64,000 nucleotides of DNA from Stenopsyche tienmushanensis. Lineage: Eukaryota > Arthropoda > Insecta > Trichoptera > Stenopsychidae. This document shows positions 12,101 through 27,100 of this stretch, one piece after another. Both the position numbers and the translations under genes were made by a program. The notes below the pieces were generated by a model. It was not told the DNA's origin. It ran no database searches and worked only from the letters and a program-made list of their open reading frames with translations. The stretch lies in NCBI GenBank assembly GCA_008973525.1, contig WACJ01000501.1, positions 1,054,001 to 1,118,000 on the forward strand. The letters are read 5' to 3'. The number at the start of each line of letters is the position of its first letter. The first letter of the stretch is position 1.

Positions 12101-15100
12101 GTCGAATATGAGTTTGAATTATTTCCGTCTTGAAGATTTTTTCTGCGAAAATTGTTCCGCCCAGACGGGAAAATCGGTCAAAATAAACTGGGCAATGACT
12201 GTGTTAAGGCGTATAGCAATAAAACATTACAAATCTTACGCTCTTTATTTTTTTAAATAACTTTTCTAAGTAGGAATGTAAAAACGGCATGCATTTTTGG
12301 CACTATCGATCATGCATTTTTGGTATCCTTTAGAAACAAAAAGATTGCACACAAAATAGATCTATCCCTTCTTGATGAAACTCTCCACAATCTACTATAC
12401 TTTGTTATAGCATTTAAGTCTAAATAAATTCAGACGCATCCTCCGACAAAAAGATCTTAATTTTTGCATACTTTGTGCGACGGCGCCAAGCATTGATGGC
12501 ATGTCAAAGGTTTACAAATAAATCGTTTGCGTGTCCACGATATATGTACATCATGTTATATCTTTAATTACCAAGGAACAGCCATCAAGAACGACATCAT
12601 GACCTCAATAAATCCCTGTTTTTAATGACCACTTGCTGCTCTAAAATATTTGACTAAAGTGCTAGATCATGATCGTGTTTTATGAAATGATTATGACATG
12701 TTGAGATTTTGAATGTAGATTAATTTTCAATATGCAATGAAAAAAATTGTTTGACACTTTTACAAAAATTTGACTGATTTATCACGAATCCTGCTTTTAA
12801 ACTCTATTTTTGAATTTGAAAAAAAGTAGTTAATAACACTTGATATGGTGGATCCTGTAGACAAGTCACACTGCTATAGCTTTTATAAAATTTAACATCA
12901 TTATCTAAATAAAATAGTTATTATACCTATATATTGAACTAATTCGCTTTTTATGAACTTGAACATTAATTTGTCATATTTTGACATTATATTTTAAGTC
13001 TCAAATTCCTATTTATAATACAAATATTAGGGATTTATTAGAATTTATAGACCAACAGAAATTACACTAGGAATAAATGATTAATTTTATCAGATCCTGA
13101 TTAGAATTTATAAGTTTGTATTTCCGTGGGAATGCAATATATAACAGACGATACACTTTCATTAATACAATCTTAATCATATTTTGATATGAAATAGTTA
13201 AAATAACTATATAATTGTTACTTGAGCCATATTAATACATCTGAACAATGAAAATCCAACCCGATCAATTCATAACAGTATCAAATTATGCAATAAATGT
13301 ACCTCCCTATATTATTGACAAATCAAATTAGGTGCCTATCTGAATTGGGCGTATTTTAAATTAATTGTTTTATTCCATGTACATTGTCCTTTGGGTAATT
13401 CAATACCGGAGGAGGGAGCTCCTCGAACTTAAAAGGAGTTCATCCCAAATAGGGATCGTCGATTGTCGTGCAAATTATTAGCGCTCCTGGGGGACGAGTT
13501 CCTCCTGCGGGAGTCTAAAATTTTAGACATCGGATACCCCAACAGTTGTTTGAAAATTTAGACAGTTCTTCGATAAACATCGTCGCTCTCTAAATGCCCT
13601 ATTAATTTCGCAATAATTCAATAACACATTTGAGGCAAAATCTATCAAACTACAAATAAGTCTTCAACGTTGAGTAAATTATATAATTTCTTCAAATTAT
13701 TTGAACAATCGTTAGTATCTGTTCGAAAAAATCATCGTCCAAAGCGATTCATATTGAATATAAATTATATTAAATGTATCGGTACTAATCCACAGCTTCC
13801 ATACGCAGATTTGCATTAAATTAATGCTTCTAAAAATCTTTCATAATCATAGCAAAGATTTATAAACGTTGATAAAGTATAGGTTGGCTCTCAAATGCGA
13901 TTACCGAGCGCTTTAACCACTGTTAACCGTTTTACATTTATTATGCATTAACCCTTCGGGTACCGAACCGTTAATTATCGTCGATAGTCAAATGTTTTCG
14001 TGGTAGCCTACCGTTGAAATTGTTATTTAAATAATGATATGTAATAAGAATAGATATTCGGGCCAGGGGCCATGGTCTTATGACTCGCAGGGATTGTTCT
14101 GTACTATTACGCCATTATGCATGTATGAACTGTACTGCTTTGGTCTATTATTAAGCTATTGGGATGTCTTAAATGCGCCGTGTCATAATGCGAAGATGTT
14201 AAATGTCTGGGCTTATACGACATCCCAGGAGCTACCGATTTTCACATCTCAACTATGCCTTAATAAGAAGGATTTTCATTTTACGCTGTATAATTTCGAT
14301 AATGTAGCAATGGCTTGATGATAGCTTTGCGTTCGAATGTATGTCAAGTTTTTATGCTGAATTATGGACGCCCGATAAATTTTGAATCTTTGGATGACCA
14401 CCAAAGTTACGGAGGAAAATAATCGTCTAGACTGAGTTCACTTTTTATTAGATTATGGTAACATACAAAGATCTTTCGTATGTAATTTAGAATTTATTTG
14501 GATTTTTTAGCCCTTGGGTATATAATTACATAAAACGATTACCTTATCAATTCATCCCAAATGCAGATCTAATCGCACAGATTCTCATCAACGTTATTTA
14601 AAGCATTTCGATGCAAAATTGTCATCGCTGAATGATTTTATGTCATGATTTAATCGGAAAATAAGATGACATCACCCGTGAATTCGATCATCTTTCTAAA
14701 ATGGCGTCGACTCCACTCGCAAATATCGCATCGAATTCGCGCAATTTCCCGCATTCAACGATCATCTTTTGCTATTATAATTATGCCCCAATCTTCATAA
14801 ACTCCAAATTGTCCCAATGTTGTCAAACGTTGTCTGGGAATGTTGCAAGATGGCTATAAAAAGCGATGTCGGCGATAATTAGCAAAACTATAACAACAAT
14901 ATGTAATAGCGTAATTGAACATAGCACAGATTTATTATGTATGAGAGAATGCGCGCGATAGTGGGTCGTTACATTCAGAGAAAGTGGAAAACGTTATATT
15001 GAGGAAGTGAGCAATTACTCACGTATAATTGACTTTAACACAATTTGCGTGTTTTATAAGACACACACCAGGTAATACTTGCAAATTTCACACATTATTA

Positions 15101-18100
15101 ATATTTGCGCGGGTCGGCAGACGAGGGGCGATCATTGATGCATTTGCAATCTGGGCCAAACTAGACCAGACTCGCCAAAATCAAGATAAAACCTTTTGAA
15201 CATGATTGATTATTTAATACTGAGCTCGTCACGCCAAGTGCTATAAATTCTAATCGATTGTGGATATCAAAATTCTGTTATAATTCGAGAATAAAAGCAA
15301 AAATTTGCTATGGATTTCAAACGTATTTATCTTAAATTTGGCTCTCAATCCCCAAATGTATATTCAAGAACTTAAATATCTGCTTTTAAACAAAAATTGT
15401 ATGCATTTCATCAATGGTTGTTTAAGTGATATTAGCAGCAAATCAAAATAAAAGCAGTGCCATATGAACAACAGCTTTTCCGGGAATGATTCAGAAGATA
15501 TAAATACACAAAACTACAGCAAGAACTTAATGAGAATTGGTTCATAGCAACCGCTTAAGATTGCATAAAGAAATATCTGATGATAGAAAAATGAAAGCAT
15601 CTTACGAACAGATGGAGAATGATGGAGATAACTATTAATTCCACAATATCGAAGAAAACCCATGCTTTATTCTCTATTTTGAGCTGTTCGTTCGTATAAG
15701 TCAGTGGTCCATGATTTATTTTCACATAATTTCAAAGAGTCGATCAAATTAAACGATAAATGATAATAAAATATTCCTTATCATTAGAAGCATTTACGAA
15801 TGATAAATGGGTTTTTCGACTTTGTGGGTAAGTGAGTAAATTCTATTGTATGCTTGGCTTTGAAAAATATTTATTACGTATGATAACACAAGGAAACATA
15901 ATAAATAGTGATGATAAATCCGTTCTTAAGCGCATTTATGCAGTAACAGAGATCTAGACGGATTGAATGAAATTTTTCATCGAATGGGTTAATAAGGCGC
16001 AATGATTTTGAAACTAATAACATGATTTTTTACAAGATGATAGAAATTAACGCATTCAAAAGAAGGAGTTGTCTATGGGAAAAATAATTTAGCACTTGCA
16101 AGATGTTTGCAGTTTCAAAATACGTCATACAAAAACAAAAAAGGCTATCATCACTAGTCAAATTGGAAATAAAATCTCATTTGATTTGGAATGAATATGT
16201 AAATTGCAACATCCATTCCCGCATGCATATTTCCGATGTTTCAATGTAAATTTTGTAAAAATATTATAGATCAAATTTGATGCATTTTTGCATGATTTCT
16301 ACCCATCCGTATAAAAAATTTCTTCATCATAAATCGCTATAAGGAAACTTCAAGCTAAACACCTATTAATTTCATCGGTTTGAGAGCCATTATATTTATT
16401 TCGTTAGCGTCAAACATCGATCCATCGAACGGAAGCCGCGATCGAAGAGATCTTTTGTGAGCAGTACGAATATGATGATTCTAATTGAGGCTCGCATGCA
16501 TATTGTCCCACGTCAATCATGTCAAATCATCGTCGGCTACCACAAACCGAAAAAAATCGACGATAAATGATCCGAAGACGTACATGTGGATCGATTATGA
16601 AACGTCGATGCCAACAATAGTAATGAGTCATTCTTGCGCCTCTGAGGTTATTACTTGACATCGATCTCTTGTTATTCGCGATGACTGCTTTGATGTACAT
16701 AGAAATGTTATGATTCATGCGATCAAGCCGATATGCTCATGGCATTTTTCTCATTTAAATCACAAAAATACCTGATCGATCTATGAATCAATTGAATCAC
16801 ATAGTCACCGCAGAGAAAATAGAACAATTGTGATTTGCAGGAAGTTAATTTCACCGCAGTTATTTTTATGGCAGTTAAAATATAATAGCTAATAATTATG
16901 CGTAATAGTAATTTTATGCGGTTTGATATTTTTTACTAATGCAATTTACTTTTCCCTGTATTTTGTCTGAATTGCTATTAAAAATATCAACGAATATGGG
17001 AGTTGATATTGAATCACAATTAGTATTAAATGAGTGTATTTTTCATGGGTAGCATATTATATTCTTGTCAGTAACAATGATGAGGAAGTTGGCGATCAGA
17101 AGACAATCAGAGAAACGTCAGTTGTGCAACCGTCAAACATGTTTTGTTATCATTGCATAGAAATTCCGCAGTGATCGTAAATCTATTGTGCAATTGATTA
17201 TCATAATGGAGTGATGAATTTTCTCATCTGGATCTAATTTTTATTCTTCGAGCGCAATTAAGAAGCACTTAACATGCTTCCTGAAATGTTTTAGTTCGAT
17301 GAGAATGTGGATTACGCGTTAATTTTTGTTCGATGATGTGAACATTCTAATAAAAATCAAGGACGCAATCAAGTATTCGACTGCAAGCAAAAATGTTTAT
17401 TTCACACAATTGAGTCATATCCTTAGCGCACAAATTGTATCGTCTTTTCAAATAAGTTAAGCGCCATATCGCACAAAATACCCAATGGCTCAAGATTGGT
17501 TTCTTGCAGCCTTTTGAATTTAAGTGATGCGAAAAATTGCCATAAATGGATCTGAATCCTCCGCATGTTTATCCTGTGGGACATTTCAATGCTCATTCAT
17601 TCGCAAAAATAACATATCAACATATTCGGGATAAATACACGCATATTATAAATCCGTGGTGATATGAGGAATATTTAAAATAAAAATGTTTCTAGCTTCA
17701 CAACTGGTCTTATGGCATCAACAGGGTTGATTTGTTGCAAATAAAAAAAATGTTGATGGAATCAAATGCCACTCCGCATTGAATTGGTGTATAAAGACGT
17801 AGTTATGGATACACAGTTGGGGTATTTTTTATGAGTTTGGGATTTGAACCCGACACACTCGACTCAATGGAATTTGGAATTAAAAAATCAAAAGCTGAAC
17901 AAGGGCGCTTGAGTGATTCTTGACAGATTAATCCGTTTACAGTTTTGACGACACATTTCCATGGATATTGTCAACCGGGGATTAAATTCTCACCGTGTGT
18001 GACAGTTTTTAGTTTAAAGGACTACACCCTAATCGTAACATCATTTCGTCTTTAATAATAAATTTATATAAAGCACATTTGCCTTCAAAATAATTTTTAA

Positions 18101-21100
18101 ACATCATATGTTAATTATGAAAACTATAATATATGAACATCAATATGATCCGATTGTGGCCATAAAATATCACTCAACATTGATTGATATCGCTCGAAAT
18201 TCACAGTAACAACATTTCCAGCAGCATCTTCGAAGAAATGTGACCCAATGATTCCATTTGACCGAAATTTACACCAAAAAGCAATATTTTTTGAGTGTAG
18301 ATATTTTTCTTGAATAACACAAGGATTTTCATTAGCTCAATCACGACAATTATGCTTATAGACGTATCCATCCATTGGGAAATGATTTTCATCGCTAAAT
18401 AAAATGTTGCTTGAAAATAATGTGCATATCTTTCCATAATTAAAATTGTACTACCTTCTGCTAAAATAAAATGGTTTATGTTATTTGAAAAAACCCATGG
18501 AATTTATTTGGTCGTTTATATAAACAATTCAAATCTTTAAAATATCATTTATTTGAGCATTTTGCAAATACAACAAGAAAACCATTTCTAAATGTATTTT
18601 TTGGCATTCAATAAAATTTTTAGAAATGGAACAATTGGATAGTAGATTTTAGTATTTGCAGTTGTGTCCTAACTTATTTTCTTTATTTAATCTATATTCA
18701 AGTTCCCTCAAAGACTTTTAATATACCTTTGTATCTAAATAAATTAAGTTTGTCTGGGTGGCTGATGAATTTAATTTAATATCAGGCGTTCAGACATTAA
18801 CATCGATTGCTACCTGTCCCTTAAAATTTTAACTGCCAGCGAATTTAAATATATTAAAAATTGCGTTAAAAGTTGTTTGACTTATTTATTTTATTATCTA
18901 AAGCCGACTTATATGTCCTAGCATATGCATGTATACTATTTGCTATCCTGTGGGACCATTTACTATTGAATTTGAGCATTTATATTTCGGGATTGACACA
19001 ATCATAATAATGTTTTAATTAATATTGTCTATATGCCATTTAATTTGATTGTTTATTCAATTTATTAATAATATTAATAAGAACAGCTTTTTATAAGGCA
19101 TCTTGACCAATACATCCCATAATTGATTCAGTAACTCAGTTGTATTAAAACATCTTTGAAAAAATGACATTGATTATGCAATTTAAACATATATTCGCAT
19201 GATTCACATAAAATTGAAATAATATATATATATTAACATTTAAATACTGCAACATTTGATCACACGGTACTATAATTGTAATACAATAACACAATGTGTA
19301 ACATTTGAGAGAAATATTAAAATATTGTTATATAACCGTCATTTAAAAACGATATCTATCTCTCTTTCGACGCTGGCATTCCATCGCGATCGAAAGAGAA
19401 GCATATAGTCGATTCGTCCATGCTACCGATTATATTTTATGAGATTATGGAATAGCTAAGTCTTCTGCCTGGGGATTAGGTCGAAAATGTTAACAAAAGT
19501 TTTGTCACGATTATAGATGATGTCATGTGATTGAATACGCACACATAAACGCCTACGCACATTTTTAGATAAATAAGTCGGCGTAATATCAATATTATTT
19601 AAAATATCACCAATCAACGCGCTCGTATATTATTTGAAATTAAGTCGCTGTGCAGATGTTCCAATCGAATTCAATCACAAATACGCATGCGCCTAATGCG
19701 TAAATTCGATTGATTCAAATATCGATTAATTAAACGGTGCAATGTAATTGGTTCAGATTTTAAACACGATTTGAATTATAAACAACGTCATCGCTCAAAT
19801 GTTGGGACATTTTGGCACGCGATGATCTTATGGTTTGCAATCATGTGTCAAATCGTATTCATCGAAATCGAACGATAAATGAAAATCAGAGGTAGCGTGA
19901 CGATAGTTTTAAATATTAACTTTCAATTACAGTTCGATGGAGGGTTTGAATAATAAATATTTATATGATTGGCGCTGCGAGCAATCGAACAATAGAATGA
20001 GCCATTAGACCCATAAAATCTTCATCGCTTTGAAATGCCATTTTCCCCATCATTTTTTTCCCAAAAACGTTTTAATGGCTACGATCGAAATGTTGCGGTG
20101 AATTTTTGTTGAGAGCTGACGTCGTTAATTAGGACGATTAATAAACTACTACCGGTACAACAATGTTTATGGGTTTTTCATTGTATATTGTTCGAGATTG
20201 ATTACGAACCTAATTACGTATGATTTATTGTAATAAATTTGCGCAACGTATCTCAGCATGGCATCAATACGTAATTAATTACGCTGTTCAAATTGCATTT
20301 TGATTGTTGAAAACGTATACTTCCATCAGAAAACCAAATAAATACGATCTGGAAATGCTCAATGAACAAATTTGTTGAACGTATTTATTAAAGATTCCAT
20401 CGCAGAATCGTGAGAGCTTTGACCCTGCATAAAGGAGATTCTTCTACGAAAGATGACAATAAACATGTTTTCGCCATATTAACCCGTTGTGCGCAAGGAT
20501 GAGAATCTGAGATATCCGATATGAAGAACAATGAACCAGGAAAATGGCTATTATGACCGATCGCTTCATGATTATTTATCTTTGGCTAACGACTTCTGGT
20601 CGAGGAAGGAGGAAGCCGTTGCTGATTATGGCATTGTAAACAATAAACTGCATATCTCCCTTGTCTGATAGCGATCGAGTTACCAGCAGTGAAAGCATAA
20701 ATTGAATGTGCACACGTTCCTTACTGCACCCGGTGCAGTTTGCACTTTTCAAGCCACCGGACCATTGCAACCGATCTAGATCACGTGACTAGACCGATTT
20801 GGATTTAGCCCGACTGGACTTTTTCATTTTCCGGTATCGCAACTCCATTATGCGCGTGTTACATATTAAATTACGACAATGTTTCTCAACTGGCAGCGCT
20901 TTGCGAATTTAAACCACCGGTGATTTTTCCATTAAAAAATGTGCATAATAAACGACAAATTAGTGATTTGATGAACACATTCACTCGCGTAAATATTCTT
21001 GCGTCATTTAATTATTTAAACCATCAAGAAATGCAATTAAATACAAAAATATATCTAATTCTATGTCGCATAAATCTGGCTAAATCTGCTGGATGGCGTT

Positions 21101-24100
21101 CATTGTGTTGACTTTAAGAGCATTAATCGTTTGTGGTTTATACGCATATACCTTCAATTTAAGATAGCTTCGAAAGAAGAAGTCTAAAGGCATTAAATCG
21201 TACGATTTCATTGGCCAATTTACGCGCGAGATAATCATGCCCTCAAACCGCTCGTACAGAATGTCCATCGTGGCATGTGCTGTGTGGCACATAGCGTCGT
21301 TCTCTCGTAACAATATTCATCAGTATTCATATCACCCAGTTTAGACCACAAGAAGTCGCTTATCATCGATCTGTAGCGTTTGCCGTTGACGATTATAACA
21401 ATACCAATTTCGTTTTGAAACCAGTATTAGATTTACTTAGACTAAAATCTGCACCAAACAGTAACTTTATCGGGATTAATTTGATGCTGGTGTATTTTTA
21501 TGTATTTATATTGTCCTAAATTCAACAATTTTGTTTGTTCACACATCCATTCATCCGAAAATGGACCTCGTCACTAAAGAGATATTTTTTGGCGAAACGT
21601 TTCTCGAACAGAGCACTGATTTCAATTATAAAATTTGATAACTTGCACACATTATTTAACATTATAACCCTCTGTAATAATTTGCCATTTAATATTAAAT
21701 AATTAACAATAAATTTCATAGATGTTATTTTAACAATATGGTTGTTATAATCTAACAAACTTAGAGCGTCTTTATTGAAAAACTTTGTAGCTTCAGTAAC
21801 AGAAACATTTCGTCTAACTTATTAATGTACTGATTTCTTATACAAGCACGCTATATATTATATTATACATTATAGTACCTAAACTTTATCGTTGATTTCG
21901 ATCATTCATACTTGTTGCTGTTGTAAATCCTAAAAATCTATGTGTTGATTCAGCTATTTTACGTTTTTCTTCAGGTTAAAACATCATGATGAAGATACAT
22001 AATTTGAACAAAAATTAGCAGTATTTAATAGATTTAAAATACTAACAATAGTCTGTCTTAAATTTAGTGTTAAAATATAAGGAATCTCAGACTTTTTAAA
22101 GGCTTATGTGTCACAGTTCGAGTATTAATATCTTCAAACGCTTCATTTTCTACAAGCATTTCAATTGCAACTCATTTAAAATGACCCAAATGTTACATAT
22201 AAGCTATATTTTTAAAAATCAATATAACTCGGGAAACTATTAAAAAATATTTAGCATGTCAGCATTTTTTTACAAGGCCTTGAATATTAATAGTACCTTG
22301 TAAATTGATTGATTTTTCGCGAGTGCTCCTCAATTTTTCTTACCAAATTTGACACCTTTCAAATGTTTTCTTTTGAGTATGAAATTTTGACTCGTGTATA
22401 ATTAAAAATAAGAACCAATGTAAATGCGCTAAATAATGTCAAACAAGACATTATTTACAGCCGTATACTACATTATGAAATGATCGACATCGCTCGTAGA
22501 ATATACGATAAGATGATTAGATTCGAATTCCAATAATTATTATGATGAAAATTGACTTTTAATTATTGAATGGGAGCTCATATTCGTTGAATGAGTATCT
22601 TATGACACTTGATATTGTAATTGGACGTGGAAAAATGTAAATAACCGTATCTATGCACGTAAATTATTCACGTTTGAACAATTTTAAAATCAATACCGGC
22701 TTAATAAATGTTAAGACACTACTTTGGCTTGCGTATTTTTTTCACTAATTGCTCCTAAAAGGAAACTCAAAAAAATATTTAATTACACGTAATGATAATA
22801 TAATTGTTAGTGGAAATGTGAGCTCTACGTAATAACTTGTAAATAATTTATCAATGGGAGGATAGGAAAAAAACGTGTCCTATTAAATAAATAGGTAGGA
22901 ATCGAAACGCCTACGGGATGTATTGCATAATTTACATTTGACGTTGTAAAGAGGAAGAAAAATCGTATATGCTTAGTTATTTATGGAAAAATATTATGAT
23001 GCTATGACTGATTCGTTGAAATCGATGTGTGCCAAAAATATGATTCATTTTTATGTTGCCTTTTGAGCAAATCTACAAAGTGGAAGTCGATCAATGCATT
23101 TTATCGGAGCGGGCTCAAAATGTACACGAAAGCCAACGAATGTATTGAAAATGTACTAATTTGTTCCCATGCCCGTGTTAATTTACACAGGGGGGCGCTA
23201 GACGACCCCACTGTGGCGTGCTGGGCTCGGGGGGCGGCCACCCACCCACCTTATCGGATAATTTTCATCAGCAGATCCTGAAAAGGGATAAAAACTATTT
23301 TACAAAACGCTCCAAAATGGTGCCGTGTAGCTATTTCTCGCTTGTTCGTTCGCTTTATGGTGTACACCGCACAAAAAACACGCGGAGGTCACCTATAAAA
23401 ATATTATCTCGAATTATCAATGGCGGAGCGCTAAATAAGGAAGTGATGATAAAAAAGAAATTTGCTTTATTAACAAAGAATAGCCCGAGCGAGAGAGAAC
23501 CTTCGGCCTCGATTAAGCCCACCCTTTAGGGTTGTAAAATCTCACTTTTATGGAATATTCTGATCAATGCGATATTTCAAAATATAGCTACAAATACGAC
23601 GAAACGAAAATTATTCATTCGATCAATAGACTCGATTATTATCAATAATTTATTTTCATTTCAATCAAGTCCATTTATAAGACTGTTTTTAACTGTAATA
23701 CAGGGAACGCAAATATATTGCTTTGGCATAAATATAAAATTATTGCAGAATATGCTGGAAAACGTCGTTAAATTTTCAATACAATAATATTTCAATAGAT
23801 GATTTGCCTTCCAAAATACTTGGCATGGCATTCAATCTAATATGGAGATCAATTATGTATTCCGATGAATCCAGAAACATTGAAAACGTTTAATGTTGAA
23901 GGGTTGTTACTAAATTATTATATTGTTAAAATGCCCACGATATAATCGCATTTTTAACACATTTTGTTAATAAATTTGTCCATCAATTTTAATACCCTAA
24001 TCTAAAAACTTGCACAAAGATCAAGCTTCTCTTATCACTGCAATCTAAATTATGTTTTGAGACGATCCTAGCTTCTAAAAGGTATTCATTGTTCTAATTT

Positions 24101-27100
24101 ATTAGCAATTGAATTCTAAATATGCTTATTCGTATTTGTTCTTTAATTTGCTTATTCTTGTGGTGTTTATTAGACTTTTATATGCTTATTACAGTCAGAT
24201 TTATTCATTTTGTTGATCATTCTCTATGATAATATACTCTATTTTAGTTTACTATTATTATATACGGCAAAACTGACAATAAACAGCAAAAAATTGATAT
24301 AAGTTTTACAAATATTTTGCTTAAGATCAAATTTTTGAGCATGCGAATGAAATAAAAATCATTTATAAGGCTTGTAAACAGTATATATAATAACACTTAA
24401 TCTGGTGAATTTTACATAGCTCAAACGCGTATGAATCTATATATATTTAATTTGATTGATGATTACATTCACTGATTTTCCAATGCTTTTGATTAGCTCC
24501 TTTTACACGATTTTTACATAACCACCTTAATTATGCTGCATTCACGTCTTTATTTATTGTGAACGTTGTATCTCTCAATTACGATGAGAAATAAATCGAC
24601 GTAATCGCCAAATTCGGTTAATTTCATTAGATGGAAAGGCCTACTTGAAATATCGTTCCTTAAAGACATCAACATGCGGCCCATAATATAATAGCCATAA
24701 ACATTTGTGTAAAGTGGCGGTAAGCAGTATTAGTGGCTAGGTGTACAAAAGTTCCTCGAACAACCGGTGGCAAATTAGAAAAATGACCGTAGAAAAAGGG
24801 CATTACTGCGTGGTTGGATTACCACCCCTTGGCTTACAGCAAAACCGCACCTAAAAGCAACCCACGATATTAAATATCCATTTAATTTTGTAATAAAACG
24901 ATGAAATTTAAAACAGCATGCTTAAAAACTTGGCAGTTATATCCTATTATATTTATTTTAATGTTCAGCATGAAAAATATTTGATCAATTAAGTATTTAT
25001 TATTGATGTGCATATACTGAAAGGATGTTTTAAATATGTATATGATTAAAATTATATGTTTTATTTGGGTAGTTCCCATGTCATAAGACACTACGGATAT
25101 ATTTCTTTCCTGATTAAGTCATAAAATTACATCGAAAGCTATTTTTTCGCAGCCCCTTTCGTGCTGGGTTCGACTGTAAAAAATATCGTAGTTTAACATA
25201 TTGCCCACTCTTCGCAGATTACAAATCTCGTAGCGGTAATTTAGATCGTAGGCACGCTAACCCATGAAACGGCACAATATCGTAGAATCCGGCTAGAATT
25301 TGACCGACAGACACATATGACGAGGAACAAGAGCACACGGTGAACTCTCAATAGTTATTCAATGACCACGAAATTTTTGATGCGGATCGATAATACGTAT
25401 AAATTTTATAATACGAATTTGTTCGACATTTGAAAAAGCATTACGTCATTTAACGTGTTAAATCGCGCTTGATTTATTTGCACTGATTACAGATCGCGAG
25501 ACAGAGACGGAATGCACGCTTTGTGTGTGCGCCAGAATGAAACAAAAAATATTAAAATTTCAATTAAAATGTCACACTTCGACAAGCCACCGGAGACGAA
25601 CCAATCACACGACAGATATAAAATACAAATGAATGCGGATAAATTCAAATCAACGATCATCATAGTGTAATTTTCAATAATTAATTTTATATATTTATTA
25701 CATGCGATATTTTTTTATTAACAAATAGGAACATAATGCTTCATTATCATGTCGCCATCATTGCATCTGTATGCTAATGAATTTAATTGAAATGAAATTT
25801 ATTTGATTGGTTTGCGAGTTCTTGCAGTGAATTGTGTGATTTTTCATTTCTTAGAAGATTTGCAAAATATATGGCATTGTTAATAATTGTTCTGGATTAA
25901 AAATGCGCGTCGTTGATTGGCGTCCCTCGGCGTGTACTTTGGCGTAATCTTTTCCACAGTTATTAGTGGGAATAAGTGCTTTGTAAAGGTGTACGTGTTT
26001 TCGTGGCTGTTTTTTCCCATTCCGTGACTTATCGGCAATGCCATCGGCTTATGGTTTGATTTGATCCACACTAGATTGTAGAATTAACTGAGTTGTTCTA
26101 AAGGGTAATTTGTGGTGATAATAAGCCGATAGAACCGAACAAAACACCCAATTATGTACAATAATATCGACGCTGTCACTCTTCCAAATAAAATACACAA
26201 ATTTAAATATGTTTCTACGGCATAAATGTCGATGGGAATTGATTATGTTCGCCAATGTGCGGCGACCGTTACTCTTAATATATATGTCAGATTTTGTATG
26301 AAACGCTTAATGAATTACAAAAACTGGTTCTCAAAGTCTTGAATAGATCGTAATGATGCCGAAAAAGAATACGAAAATTAACCGATCACTGCTCCTATTG
26401 AACGGCGCGATTGAATCTTGAGCAGATTATTTTTCTGAGAAGCGATGCCATTTCTCGGTATCCCGAAATTGATTAATGATTAATTTTTGTGAGAGGCGAA
26501 AAGTGGGATTTTTGAGTTAATTTAATGCGGCCCTAGTTTATGTGTCTTTCAGTCGGAGGGTGGCAATTAAATAAGGCAGGTGCGTGTGGTGCGTTCGAAG
26601 AGGGGAGGTGTTTAGGAAGGGAAGCGTTGTATTACCAGAGGGCGGTCGGCGTGGGTGGTGTTGGGCGGCGGGCGGTCAACAGGAAGAGCGTGATTTCACA
26701 TAGAACATGTAAATTTTACATCGTTTGTGTAATAGGTCCTGCCTGCGGGGGGAGCAGGGAAACAAACGATACGCATGAATATGGCCAAACGTGGAAATTA
26801 GATTTTAAATTAGTTTTTTTAAGCTTGATAATGATCGAAATTTAAAAAACGAAATGAAAGAACCGCTAATTAGACGCGTGATGAATGCAAACAGGAAGAT
26901 ATTACGGAATCGCACATTTTAACTGACTACCAACCCTTTTGCTATTTAAATGCATTTTAAATTAACTGTAATTTAAATGTAATAAACTTTAAAAACTACC
27001 CAGATAAATTATACAATTCTCAACCACAAAAATACAACAGCAATATATAAAATAGCTGAGCCCATCGGGCCAAATGTTACCAATTTAAATAGTCGTTACT

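Noticed and set aside
14034..14318. 94-codon + strand frame in intron 1
   Set aside because: No recognisable family; length is possible by chance in 22 kb.
17846..17866. tRNA gene on the - strand
   Set aside because: A good B-box-like T arm but no acceptor, D or anticodon stems at the right distances.
23027..23529. Overlapping frames in a GC-richer part of intron 1
   Set aside because: No known domain, no splice signals tying them to the BarH gene, and composition alone explains the length.
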